Both the position numbers and the translations under genes were made by a program. Of a DNA stretch of 64,000 bases, positions 29,953 through 37,504 are shown piece after piece; position 1 is the stretch's first letter, and every line of letters starts with the position of its first letter. The stretch is from positions 36,165 to 100,164 of the forward strand of contig NZ_SGIM01000012.1 in assembly GCF_004208515.1 (NCBI RefSeq). Reading direction: 5' to 3'. Source of the DNA: Acinetobacter halotolerans. GTDB lineage: Bacteria; Pseudomonadota; Gammaproteobacteria; Pseudomonadales; Moraxellaceae. The notes beneath the pieces were generated by a model that was given only the letters and a program-made list of their open reading frames with translations, was not told where the DNA came from and searched no databases.

Positions 29953-30528
29953 TCAGTCCCAATCCCAACGACCGATGGTGTATAAGTCTTCTGGCTCATG
30001 CTGAGTGTCGAATTCTTCTGGTTGTAGAGGCTGCAAAGCTTGCTTTGATAAAAACGGGCTGACTTTACAATCAACATCAAAACGTTGAGCGAAGCTGCGG
30101 AAAAGATTTTGAGAGGCTTTATTACTTGGAGAAATTGTTGTTTTGAGGAGTTTTAATTGGCGGGATTCTAAGCATTGTTCTTTTACGTTATCAAGGAGTA
30201 AGGAACCAATCCCATTTCCTTGCTCTCTGGGCGAGACCGCAATTTGCCAGAGGAAGTAAGTATCTGGATCTTCTGGACAAATATAACCCGTGACCACACC
30301 CGATATTTCGCCTTTGTGATTATATGCCACAAAACAAGTATCGGTGTGATGCTCAGCCAGTAAAGCATAAGCATAGAGTGAGTTGAGGTCCAAAGTTGGA
30401 CAGGACTGAATCAAAGCGTGTACTTCACGTACATCTTTTGGTTTGAAATTACGAACGCTGCAGTGATTCAGCTGATGAATAATTGATTGTTTAGTCAAGC
30501 GAATTGACTGTCTTGATAAAGCTTCCAC
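29953..30528 (-). CDS. ectA: L-2,4-diaminobutyrate acetyltransferase EctA
   Basis: A 191-residue GNAT enzyme that acetylates diaminobutyrate. The DVREVHALIQSCPTLDLNS segment is typical of EctA, and the acetyl-CoA loop is QIAVSPREQGNGIGSLLL. The start follows AAAGGAGATAGCG, an excellent ribosome site. First gene of ectABCD. No dedicated aspartokinase (ask_ect) is in the cluster, so precursor supply depends on the housekeeping enzymes. Confidence 0.95.
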   Translation of the reverse strand: MEALSRQSIRLTKQSIIHQLNHCSVRNFKPKDVREVHALIQSCPTLDLNSLYAYALLAEHHTDTCFVAYNHKGEISGVVTGYICPEDPDTYFLWQIAVSPREQGNGIGSLLLDNVKEQCLESRQLKLLKTTISPSNKASQNLFRSFAQRFDVDCKVSPFLSKQALQPLQPEEFDTQHEPEDLYTIGRWDWD

Positions 30529-30586
30529 GCTATCTCCTTTTGTATTTCCATACTCGGCATACTCAAGTTATAAGTGTGGTATCAGG

Positions 30587-30616
30587 ATAGTATCTACGCA
30601 TGTCATTGAATAACAA
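30587..30616 (-). promoter_or_regulatory. Candidate sigma-70 promoter of ectA
   Basis: Read on the minus strand, TTGTTA (30611-30616) and TACTAT (30587-30592) form a -35/-10 pair with an 18-bp spacer, about 60 bp before the ectA start. Regulation by osmolarity or the adjacent MarR protein is expected by analogy but no operator was identified. Confidence 0.45.
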
Positions 30617-30655
30617 TCACATTGATAATCTGTATTACCTTATTTTCAACTGGAT

Positions 30656-31090
30656 TTAATTTGGAACTTTTGCCTCAAGTAACTGGGCAAACCGCTCTAA
30701 TGAAACAATGAGATGTTGTCTCTCATCATTGGTCAAAGCTTGTAAAGCCAGTGAAAAACCTTCAGGTAACGCAGACGGTGATTGATCTAATAATTGTTCG
30801 CCTTTAGATGTTAGGCTGACACGTACATGTCGACGATCTTGCATATCCCTCATACGCAGTACCAAGCCTTTTTCCTCTAGACGATCAATGATTCCAACAA
30901 CGGTACTCGGACTTACAAAAATTGCTTTGCCAATCGCAGACATACTGCACGGGCCAATTTTTGCAATGGTCATTAGCGCAACTAATTGCGGTGTTGTGAT
31001 TTGGTGAAGTTGAGACAATCGTTTGGAATAAAGCTCCACACATTGCTCAATCCGCCGAACACTTTGTAAAACACGAACAGCATCATCCAT
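30656..31090 (-). CDS. MarR-family regulator next to ectABCD (EctR-like)
   Basis: A 144-residue MarR-type winged-helix protein. The recognition part reads MSAIGKAIFVSPSTVVGIIDRLEEKGLV, and the wing DMQDRRHVRVSLTSKGEQLL has the DxRxxxV/R family motif. In halotolerant methylotrophs the MarR-type EctR1 represses ectABC, and this position (same strand, 127 bp before ectA) supports a similar job. The start is uncertain: a TTG lies five codons upstream and neither has a strong ribosome site. A distinct ligand is possible. Confidence 0.82.
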   Translation of the reverse strand: MDDAVRVLQSVRRIEQCVELYSKRLSQLHQITTPQLVALMTIAKIGPCSMSAIGKAIFVSPSTVVGIIDRLEEKGLVLRMRDMQDRRHVRVSLTSKGEQLLDQSPSALPEGFSLALQALTNDERQHLIVSLERFAQLLEAKVPN

Positions 31091-31602
31091 CTCAATCACG
31101 CACAAAAAAAGCTAAACACACTATTGTAGTACGTTGTACATGATGTTGTCTGTATTTTAATAAAACATCACCGCGCTATTTATTTACGCCTCATCTTGGT
31201 GCCAAGTACATTTATTTCCCGATACCTTGAGTAGAAATCATTATAGGTAGTGAATATTTTTTCTTCAAATCAATTCATATCAAATAGTTTGAATAAGAAT
31301 GATTTTATCGTGAATCATTTTTTTTAATCTATATAAATCAAAGTATTATAAATTATGTAATTTTGTGTAATCCCACCCGCCCCAAGAAAACCCGCATAAT
31401 GCATAAAAAACAACCATTCAAGATTCATGCCATGACCAATATCTTGTGATCATTGTTGATTTAGTACCATCGATTATTCAGCTGAAATAGCTGAACTTAT
31501 TTAACAAAATCTGCTTATGCAATATTTAAAAAAGCAGACGATCTAAAACGTGATGGCTGGTTAAAACCCGCCCTTTTCAGATCGTCACTGAGGTTTGAAA
31601 TT

Positions 31603-31690
31603 TTACTGATTACGTTGATTGACACGCTTAGAAAGTTCTTCAGCAGACTCTTTGCGTTCAGAATAACGATTTTTTAAGTATTGTGTCTAA
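31603..31690 (-). pseudogene. Remnant of the 3' end of arsH
   Basis: Read on the minus strand this encodes [18 protein letters not shown] followed by KRVNQRNQ and a stop. It matches the C-terminus of the intact ArsH encoded at 34085-34801, where the same segment reads [18 protein letters not shown]. At DNA level 31617-31670 matches 34096-34149 at 50 of 54 positions. Upstream the similarity stops and a stop codon lies just beyond, so only the tail of a second, slightly diverged arsH copy survives. Confidence 0.85.
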
Positions 31691-31764
31691 TTTACGGTAT
31701 ACATCTTAATGTCATTACTAAATAAAAATATAATTATCATGAATATCAGCGGCCACTAAAATCT

Positions 31765-31798
31765 AAAAACACCCAATGAAATTCATCGGGTGTTTTTT
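31765..31798. terminator. Terminator downstream of the glyoxalase gene
   Basis: The stem ACACCC/GGGTGT continues, after one mismatch, as ATGA/TCAT around a 3-base loop. It has A- and T-runs on both sides, so it can act on either strand. It lies about 100 bp past the stop of the leftward glyoxalase I gene. Confidence 0.75.
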
Positions 31799-31892
31799 AA
31801 TATTTACTTATTTCAAAACTAAAACGTAAATCAACAATGATCAGCAGTTCAAAATTGACCACCGTATTTCAACTGTTAGTACTCTGTTGAAA

Positions 31893-32417
31893 TTATCGTA
31901 GGGGTGTCGGTTGTAAAATTTCAATCCAATAATCATCTGGGTCTTTAATGAACGCAACATGGTTCATACGTCCTTCTGAAAGTTTCTTTTGAAATTTAAC
32001 ACCCAAACGCTCAAAGCGTTCGCATTCAGCGACCACATCTGGTACCGACACGCACAGATGACCGAAGCCTCGAGGTTCACTATTACCATTATGGTACTTA
32101 AACGATTCATCTGTTTCTGTACCATGATTTAGTGTCAACTCAAGCACACCTGATTGACTCAGCACCCACTCTTTGCGTAGCACATCATCAGTCGGTATGT
32201 CACTAAAGGCTCTTCGAACCAAATACACAATAGTAAATGCGGCGTCATGAAATATTTCTTCATAAACAGGCACAAAACCGAGTACCTTCGAGTAAAACTC
32301 AATCGACTGATTTAAGTCTTTTACCCTCAGCATGGTATGGTTAAATACATAGTGCCTGGTTTCTTCTTCTATCGCCTCAGAAACGTTAAATTTTCCAAGT
32401 AGATCACTTAAAGCCAT
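31893..32417 (-). CDS. gloA: Lactoylglutathione lyase (glyoxalase I), VOC family
   Basis: A 174-residue VOC protein of the longer glyoxalase I type, which isomerises the glutathione-methylglyoxal adduct to lactoylglutathione. Two beta-alpha-beta-beta-beta modules are visible: NHTMLRVKDLNQSIEFYSKV and GFGHLCVSVPDVVAECERFE. The four metal ligands are expected at the His of NHTMLRV, the Glu of LELTLNHG, the His of GFGHLCV and the Glu of YWIEILQP, all present. It is 50 bp downstream of the ABM monooxygenase on the same strand, an electrophile/quinone detoxification pair. Confidence 0.88.
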   Translation of the reverse strand: MALSDLLGKFNVSEAIEEETRHYVFNHTMLRVKDLNQSIEFYSKVLGFVPVYEEIFHDAAFTIVYLVRRAFSDIPTDDVLRKEWVLSQSGVLELTLNHGTETDESFKYHNGNSEPRGFGHLCVSVPDVVAECERFERLGVKFQKKLSEGRMNHVAFIKDPDDYWIEILQPTPLR

Positions 32418-32470
32418 TATATTTTCCTCAAATAAGACATATCAATTGAGAGAAACACCTATATTTAAAA

Positions 32471-32761
32471 TTAGTGTGCGATTTCTTGATAATGATGTTC
32501 GTCATACGGTTCAGTTAAATAAGAGTTAACTACATCATTAAACGCAATCCAATGTGGTGTTTTTTGATGTTTATTCAACACTTCTTTATTTTCCCAAAGT
32601 TCAATTAATGCATACGAGTCGACCGCATTGGTGTCTTGCCAAAGTTTATATATTAGACAACCTTGCTCTTTATTTGACTCGACCACCATGTTGTTGAGAA
32701 CGTTTAAGAACTCAGTACGCTTTTCAGAATTTACATTGAAGAATACATTTAAAGTAATCAT
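32471..32761 (-). CDS. Antibiotic biosynthesis monooxygenase (ABM) domain protein
   Basis: A 96-residue single ABM domain of the YgiN-like type. Visible are MITLNVFFNV, FLNVLNNMVVESNKEQGCLI with Glu and Gly-Cys turn, SYALIELWENKEVLNKHQKT and PHWIAF. Such small ferredoxin-fold proteins act on quinols or reactive intermediates, often as dimers. It is divergent from a LysR regulator, with a dyad in the shared promoter gap, which suggests LysR control. Substrate unknown. Confidence 0.85.
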   Translation of the reverse strand: MITLNVFFNVNSEKRTEFLNVLNNMVVESNKEQGCLIYKLWQDTNAVDSYALIELWENKEVLNKHQKTPHWIAFNDVVNSYLTEPYDEHHYQEIAH

Positions 32762-32850
32762 ATCAGCTCACCTATTCATCCATCTTGTTTCAGTAAAGCC
32801 AGTATATCTAAACGATATTTTAAAAAAATTGAAAAATAATGAAGTTAAAG

Positions 32851-32867
32851 TTTTCCAAAATGGAAAA
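32851..32867. promoter_or_regulatory. Candidate LysR operator between ABM and LysR genes
   Basis: TTTTCCAAAATGGAAAA is a perfect 6-5-6 dyad that also fits the LysR-type T-N11-A pattern (T at 32853, A at 32865). It lies 42 bp before the LysR start and 90 bp before the divergent ABM start, an ordinary place for a shared operator. Confidence 0.65.
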
Positions 32868-32908
32868 TAAAGTTATGCTAAAAGTATGCTCTCCAGCGGA
32901 TTGAAATA

Positions 32909-33727
32909 ATGAAAATTAAAGAACTCGAAGCATTTATAGCGGTGGTCGATGAAGGAGGAATTGTTAAAGCAGCTGAAAAAATGTTTTGTGTTCCATCAAA
33001 TATTTCAAAATTAATCAATGAATTAGAATCTAGGAATGAGCAAACGCTCTTTAATCGCGATCACAGAGAATTGACACTTACACCTTATGGTCGTTTTTTT
33101 TATGAACAATCTAAAAAGTTTATCAATGACGTAGAACGCTTTAAAGAAATTACCCTGCAGTCACAAGAGATCAAATTGCTCATTGGTGGGATTGACATCG
33201 CATTGGATTACTTTCTTCCCAAGTATATTTACCGATATCAAATGGCCAATAAAAATGTAAATTTTCAAATATTACGTGGTTACTCGCGCGGTTTAGAATC
33301 GATGATTTCTAACCACGAATATGATCTCATTTTTTCAGATGGCCCAATTAAATCACCTCGACTCGACAGTAAATTGGTATTTGAGGAACAATTACTTCTG
33401 GTCAGGAATATAGAGATTGGTGATAACCCGACTATCTACTCCTATGGAAAAACATGCACATACCGCGAGTACACTGAACAATGGGCAAGAGAGTATCTTA
33501 AAGATTTTCGAATTATTGAAATTGAATCTTATCCATTAATGCTCACACTCATTCATAGTGGCATGGGTATGGCTTTTATTCCCAACTCGATTATTCAGCA
33601 AAATATACAATTTAAACCCTTTGTTGACTCAAACTATTCAATTAAATGCGATATTTATATGATTTGGCATAAACTCAATAAATCCAGTGCACTGAGAAAA
33701 TTTATCGAATACTTTAGCTTAGAATAA
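32909..33727 (+). CDS. LysR-family transcriptional regulator
   Basis: A 272-residue LTTR. The N-terminal HTH begins MKIKELEAFIAVVDEGGIVKA and continues with AEKMFCVPSNISKLINELES. The effector domain is shorter than usual and ends at FIEYFSLE. It is transcribed away from the ABM/glyoxalase pair. The expected ligand is a quinone, aldehyde or similar electrophile; this is only inferred from the neighbours. Confidence 0.88.
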   Translation: MKIKELEAFIAVVDEGGIVKAAEKMFCVPSNISKLINELESRNEQTLFNRDHRELTLTPYGRFFYEQSKKFINDVERFKEITLQSQEIKLLIGGIDIALDYFLPKYIYRYQMANKNVNFQILRGYSRGLESMISNHEYDLIFSDGPIKSPRLDSKLVFEEQLLLVRNIEIGDNPTIYSYGKTCTYREYTEQWAREYLKDFRIIEIESYPLMLTLIHSGMGMAFIPNSIIQQNIQFKPFVDSNYSIKCDIYMIWHKLNKSSALRKFIEYFSLE

Positions 33728-34084
33728 AGAGTACCAGCTTGACCGATCTAACATCATATTTACTAGGGGTAGATACTAGATCAGCAGGCAATCTATTGGG
33801 AATTCATCCTAATTCTGCTGCTCTGTTTTTCACAAAAAAAAGCTAGCAATATCAATGAAAATTACGTCCAAGATGATTCATCATTAATGAAGTTATAATG
33901 CTTAGACATTGCAGACATTGGCAACTACGGATTTGTCCGTGACGTCATTTTGACAACGGATATGGTCCTATCAATGGAATCAAATTTTTTTTGGACCAAG
34001 TAAAAAGAATTTTAAGAACATAAAATGGAATTCCTAAAGATTCTTTTTACCTGTTAATCAATGGTATAACGTTGAGTTTATAAA
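33728..34084. other. Intergenic region beyond arsH with inverted repeat
   Basis: About 350 bp with no intact gene. It holds a perfect 11-bp inverted repeat, GTAAAAAGAAT / ATTCTTTTTAC (34000-34010, 34040-34050), with a 29-bp loop, which may terminate the ars operon. It also contains a short plus-strand open stretch ending at 34002 (reading DIADIGNYGFVRDVILTT), of coding-like composition but unrecognised. Confidence 0.5.
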
Positions 34085-34801
34085 CTACGTTGGTTGATTG
34101 ACACGCTTGGAAAGTTCTTCAGCAGATTCTTTCCGTTCAGAGTAACGATCGGTCAAGTAGCGACTTTGTCCACGTGTTAATAAAGTGAACTTATAAAGTT
34201 CTTCCATCACATCCACGATACGATCATAGTAAGATGATGCTTTCATACGACCATCCTCTTCAAACTCCAAAAATGCTTTGGGAATTGAAGACTGATTTGG
34301 GATGGTAATCATCCGCATCCACCGACCTAAGATACGCATTTGATTGACACTATTGAATGACTGCGATCCGCCACTCACTTGCATCAACGCTAAAGTTTTG
34401 CCTTGTGTTGCTCGTATCGCACCGCCAGCCAGTGGAATCCAGTCAATTTGTGATTTAAAGATCGAACTCATAGAACCGTGACGTTCAGGCGAGCACCACA
34501 CCATTCCCTCAGACCATGCCAGTAACTCGTGCAACTCTTTGACTTTTGGATGCTCCATATCTGCATCTTCGGGTAAAGGCAGTCCTTTAGGATGAAAGAT
34601 TTTCACCTCAGCCCCTAAATACTCCAAAATACGTCCTGCTTCCATCACCGCCAATCGACTATAAGAGCGTTCCCGATTTGAGCCATATAGCAATAAGATG
34701 CGCGGGGGATGATCGAACGCTACGGCCTGAACCTGTTGAAATTCAGGCTTTGGCAGTAATTCAAGATCAATATTCACTACATTTGAATCAGATTTATTCA
34801 T
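34085..34801 (-). CDS. arsH: Organoarsenical oxidase ArsH
   Basis: A 238-residue NADPH-dependent FMN reductase-fold protein. The FMN phosphate loop [14 protein letters not shown] and the ArsH blocks [26 protein letters not shown] and [10 protein letters not shown] are present. ArsH oxidises trivalent methylarsenicals and related organoarsenicals to the less toxic pentavalent form. It overlaps the acr3 3' end by 8 bp and is the last gene of the ars operon. A diverged copy of its 3' end lies about 2.5 kb away. Confidence 0.94.
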   Translation of the reverse strand: MNKSDSNVVNIDLELLPKPEFQQVQAVAFDHPPRILLLYGSNRERSYSRLAVMEAGRILEYLGAEVKIFHPKGLPLPEDADMEHPKVKELHELLAWSEGMVWCSPERHGSMSSIFKSQIDWIPLAGGAIRATQGKTLALMQVSGGSQSFNSVNQMRILGRWMRMITIPNQSSIPKAFLEFEEDGRMKASSYYDRIVDVMEELYKFTLLTRGQSRYLTDRYSERKESAEELSKRVNQPT

Positions 34802-35834
34802 TTGGAAAACACTTCTTCTTTAACCAGAGTGATACGCTCACTAGCGCAATCAATACAGGCACTTCAACCAATGGACCGATGACCGTAGTAAATGCAACAG
34901 GCGATGCTAAACCAAAGGTGGCAATCGCCACAGCCAGAGCTAGCTCAAAATTATTCCCAGCCGCTGTAAATGAAATCGCTGTCGTGCGAGGATAATTGTT
35001 CCCCATCCACTTACTCATAAAGAAGCTGATAAAGAACATCAGCACAAAATAGATCGTCAATGGAATCGCAATACGAATCACGTCCAAAGGCAAGCTCACC
35101 ACATCACTGCCTTTTAAACTAAACATCGCCACGATCGTAAACAATAATGCCAGCAAACTTAATGGACTAATTTTGGGTAAGAATTTATTCTGATACCAAT
35201 CCAAACCCCTAGATTTGACCAAAATCAAACGTGTCATAAAGCCAAGGAAAAATGGAATACCTAAATAAACCAATACGGCATGGGTAATCGTCCAGAAATC
35301 GACATCGATCACCTGTCCTGCCACACCAAAATACGGTGGTAAAACAGTTAAAAACAACCACGCATAAGTACTAAAGAATAAAATCTGGAAGATACTATTA
35401 AACGCGACTAATGCGGCGACATACTGATTATCACCACAAGCTAACCCATTCCAGACCAAGACCATAGCAATACACCGCGCCAATCCGATCAGAATTAGAC
35501 CTGTCATGTACTCTGGATAGCTATGCAAAAAGATAATCGCCAATGCAAACATCAATATCGGTGCAATTAACCAGTTTTGTACCAACGACAAAATAAGCGT
35601 TTTCTTGTCTTTAAACACTTCTGGTAAAGTCGCATAGTCGACTTTTGCCAACGGCGGATACATCATCAAAATCAAACCGATCGCAATCGGAATATTGACT
35701 GAGTCAAAACTCATTCGATCTAAAGCGACTGACGCTTGCGGAAAAAATACGCCGATCGCAACACCCAATCCCATCGCCATAAAAATCCAAAGCGTGAGAT
35801 TTCGATCTAAAAAGGACAATCCTGATTTAGCCAT
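34794..35834 (-). CDS. acr3: Arsenite efflux permease, ACR3 family
   Basis: A 346-residue membrane protein with about ten helices. It belongs to the ACR3 (bile acid/arsenite transporter) family rather than the ArsB antiporter family. The signature segment [19 protein letters not shown] carries the conserved Cys used for As(III) transport, and [15 protein letters not shown] is the second family motif. It exports arsenite produced by the two reductases of the operon. Position between arsC and arsH is typical. Confidence 0.95.
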   Translation of the reverse strand: MAKSGLSFLDRNLTLWIFMAMGLGVAIGVFFPQASVALDRMSFDSVNIPIAIGLILMMYPPLAKVDYATLPEVFKDKKTLILSLVQNWLIAPILMFALAIIFLHSYPEYMTGLILIGLARCIAMVLVWNGLACGDNQYVAALVAFNSIFQILFFSTYAWLFLTVLPPYFGVAGQVIDVDFWTITHAVLVYLGIPFFLGFMTRLILVKSRGLDWYQNKFLPKISPLSLLALLFTIVAMFSLKGSDVVSLPLDVIRIAIPLTIYFVLMFFISFFMSKWMGNNYPRTTAISFTAAGNNFELALAVAIATFGLASPVAFTTVIGPLVEVPVLIALVSVSLWLKKKCFPNE

Positions 35835-35845
35835 GTTCTACCCAA

Positions 35846-36319
35846 CTAATCGATATGTGAGATTTGATTGATTGCTGCAATCATTTCTGGACGCGTCATA
35901 TTCGCGGCATCAAGTGCAAACAAAGCATCAAGACGACGATTGATATGATCGACAGTGACTTTGAAAGCTTTGAGCTTTTCATCTTTAGGCAGTTCTAAAT
36001 GTGAAGGATCAGCCAAACCCCAATGTGCTTTGATCGCCCCACCCAGATACAGCGGACATGCTTCTTGCGCAGCAGAATCACATACCGTAATCACAACATC
36101 AGCTTGGTATTGTTCGCAATCATCAATGGTTTTACTCCACAATCCCTCAGTAGAAAGATTTAAAGCTTGTAAGGTTTCGATCGTTAGTGGATGAACTTGG
36201 CCAGATGGTTTACTGCCAGCACTATATGCTTTCCATCCCTCTGGGGCACGATCGTTAAAAAGCACTTCTGATAAAATACTGCGACAACTATTTCCAGTGC
36301 ACAAAAAAAGAAATTTCAT
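35846..36319 (-). CDS. arsC: Arsenate reductase, low-molecular-weight phosphatase type
   Basis: A 157-residue protein with the P-loop CTGNSCR (Cys7 to Arg13) of the LMW-PTP/ArsC fold, plus YSAGSKPSGQVHP, WSKTIDD and VCDSAAQEACP, which holds the resolving cysteine. Members use thioredoxin (or mycothiol/glutaredoxin in variants) to reduce arsenate. It lies between arsR and acr3. The operon carries a second, unrelated arsenate reductase. Confidence 0.93.
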   Translation of the reverse strand: MKFLFLCTGNSCRSILSEVLFNDRAPEGWKAYSAGSKPSGQVHPLTIETLQALNLSTEGLWSKTIDDCEQYQADVVITVCDSAAQEACPLYLGGAIKAHWGLADPSHLELPKDEKLKAFKVTVDHINRRLDALFALDAANMTRPEMIAAINQISHID

Positions 36320-36325
36320 GATGTT

Positions 36326-36646
36326 TTACTCGCAATAGCTCTGTGTTGGTAGAGCTGCTAATGGTGGGATATTACTGGGTTGCTGTGTGGTCAATACATT
36401 TAAAATGTCATGGCACCAATTCGGTAATTGCGGATTTATGCTGTAATAAACCCATTGGCTTTGACGTCGGTCTTGTAGTAATCCAGACGAACGTAATAAA
36501 GCGAGATGTCTTGAAATCTTGGGTTGGCTAAGTTGTAACATTTCCGTCAGATCACAAACACACAACTCTTTATTCTCTACAACTAAAGTGACGATATTGA
36601 GACGGGTTTCGTCTGATAAGCATTTAAAAAAATTAACTTGATCCAT
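36326..36646 (-). CDS. arsR: Arsenic-responsive repressor ArsR
   Basis: ArsR/SmtB winged helix of 106 residues. The As(III) site ELCVCDLTEML (CxC) sits on the helix before the recognition helix SQPKISRHLALLRSSGLL, as in the E. coli-type ArsR. The frame starts with GTG two codons earlier, but AAGG seven bases before ATG 36646 supports the later start. The gene is second in the operon and should autoregulate it, with a dyad just upstream. Confidence 0.93.
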   Translation of the reverse strand: MDQVNFFKCLSDETRLNIVTLVVENKELCVCDLTEMLQLSQPKISRHLALLRSSGLLQDRRQSQWVYYSINPQLPNWCHDILNVLTTQQPSNIPPLAALPTQSYCE

Positions 36647-36676
36647 ATTCACACCTTATTTGTTTATTTGAATATG

Positions 36677-36694
36677 CAGATAATCACATATCTG
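36677..36694. promoter_or_regulatory. Candidate ArsR operator between arsC1 and arsR
   Basis: CAGATA-N6-TATCTG is a perfect 6-6-6 dyad in the 59-bp gap before arsR. ArsR sites are usually short AT-rich dyads overlapping the promoter, so an internal operator/promoter here is plausible. Confidence 0.5.
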
Positions 36695-36705
36695 TACTAA
36701 ATTTT

Positions 36706-37140
36706 TTAATTTATCCGTTGTCCATTTTCATCGATCACTTGTTCACCATCTTCTTTAGTGAAAGCACCTTTCTGCGGTAATGGCAAAATATCCAAGACGA
36801 TTTCGGAAGGACGACTAAGACGAGTACCCAAATCAGTTACAACGAAGGGGCGATTGATCAAAATTGGATGCTCAAGCATAAAGTTGATGAGCTGTTCATC
36901 CGTCCACTCTTCACGCTCCAATCCCAAGTCACGATATGGGTCAACATTTTTACGAATCGCCTCTCTGACCGTTAAGCCAGCATCATGAATCAATTGAATC
37001 AACTCATCACGGGTGGGTGGTGTCACAAGATACTCAATCACAGTCGGCTCAATCCCTGTATTGCGGATTAAAGCTAAGGTATTTCTTGAAGTTCCGCAGG
37101 CTGGGTTGTGAAAAATCTTCACATCGAATGAAGTTGTCAT
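36706..37140 (-). CDS. arsC: Arsenate reductase, glutaredoxin-dependent ArsC/Spx fold
   Basis: A 144-residue ArsC of the E. coli R773 type. The catalytic Cys15 is in HNPACGTSRNTL, and IEYLVTPPTRDEL, the LINRPFVV motif with its arsenate-binding Arg, and GTRLSRPSE follow. It takes electrons from glutathione and glutaredoxin. This is the promoter-proximal gene of the ars operon, 59 bp before arsR. It is not homologous to the phosphatase-type reductase downstream. Confidence 0.94.
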   Translation of the reverse strand: MTTSFDVKIFHNPACGTSRNTLALIRNTGIEPTVIEYLVTPPTRDELIQLIHDAGLTVREAIRKNVDPYRDLGLEREEWTDEQLINFMLEHPILINRPFVVTDLGTRLSRPSEIVLDILPLPQKGAFTKEDGEQVIDENGQRIN

Positions 37141-37158
37141 TTAAATGAACTCTAGTTT

Positions 37159-37182
37159 GTATATTCTTATATCTTTATATAC
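37159..37182. promoter_or_regulatory. Candidate operator upstream of the ars operon
   Basis: GTATAT-N12-ATATAC is an AT-rich inverted repeat about 19 bp before the arsC1 start, in the position of an operon promoter. Assignment to ArsR is by location only. Confidence 0.4.
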
Positions 37183-37504
37183 GAATTAGCATATATACTC
37201 AATATGTACTGCGCTTATTTTCTATCGATATTCTTCATAATTGTTCAATAGATCATGCAATAAAGTAAACCTTGAGCGCTGCAATTTAACCATCCTGCCA
37301 TGACATTAAATACAAAACTTAAATCAGAAGTATTGTAAGCGGCACGTGCATTCCAGCCTTTATTCACGAAAAATTCACCATCAAATTGGTACAAATTATG
37401 AGAGTCTTATATTGATCTCTATTCGATATTGAAAACTATAAGATGAATAAGACCTAATCAAAAAAAAATTAAACCTAAGATCATAATGATCAAGGAGATA
37501 GACC
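37183..37504. other. Intergenic region between ars operon and DUF4331 gene
   Basis: About 320 bp. On the minus strand 37246-37398 is open and coding-like (it includes YQFDGEFFVNKGWNARAAYN), suggesting a gene relic, perhaps of a beta-barrel protein. The 13-bp palindrome GATCATAATGATC (37479-37491) overlaps the upstream edge of the DUF4331 ribosome site AAGGAGAT. Confidence 0.45.

Larger units (their letters stand above)
31091..31892. other. Long intergenic region with arsH relic
   Basis: About 800 bp without an intact gene. It contains an AT-rich half, the dyad TTCAGCTGAAATAGCTGAA near 31479-31497, an inverted pair GACGATCT / AGATCGTC around 31538 and 31588 that encloses a coding-like stretch, a broken arsH 3' end (31603-31690) and a terminator (31765-31798). 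It looks like a recombination scar between the ect and ars regions. Confidence 0.55.

Noticed and set aside
31479..31588. Two inverted repeats in the ect/ars gap as ends of an insertion sequence
   Set aside because: Arms are 7-8 bp, the enclosed sequence is too short for a transposase, and no flanking duplication is visible.
33909..34002. Plus-strand open stretch reading DIADIGNYGFVRDVILTT as a transposase remnant
   Set aside because: It is short, has no start or recognisable family motif, and no terminal repeats flank it; it was recorded only as unexplained coding-like sequence.
34000..34050. The 11-bp inverted repeat as terminal repeats of a miniature transposable element
   Set aside because: The arms are only 29 bp apart, there is no target-site duplication, and the position after arsH suits a hairpin terminator better.
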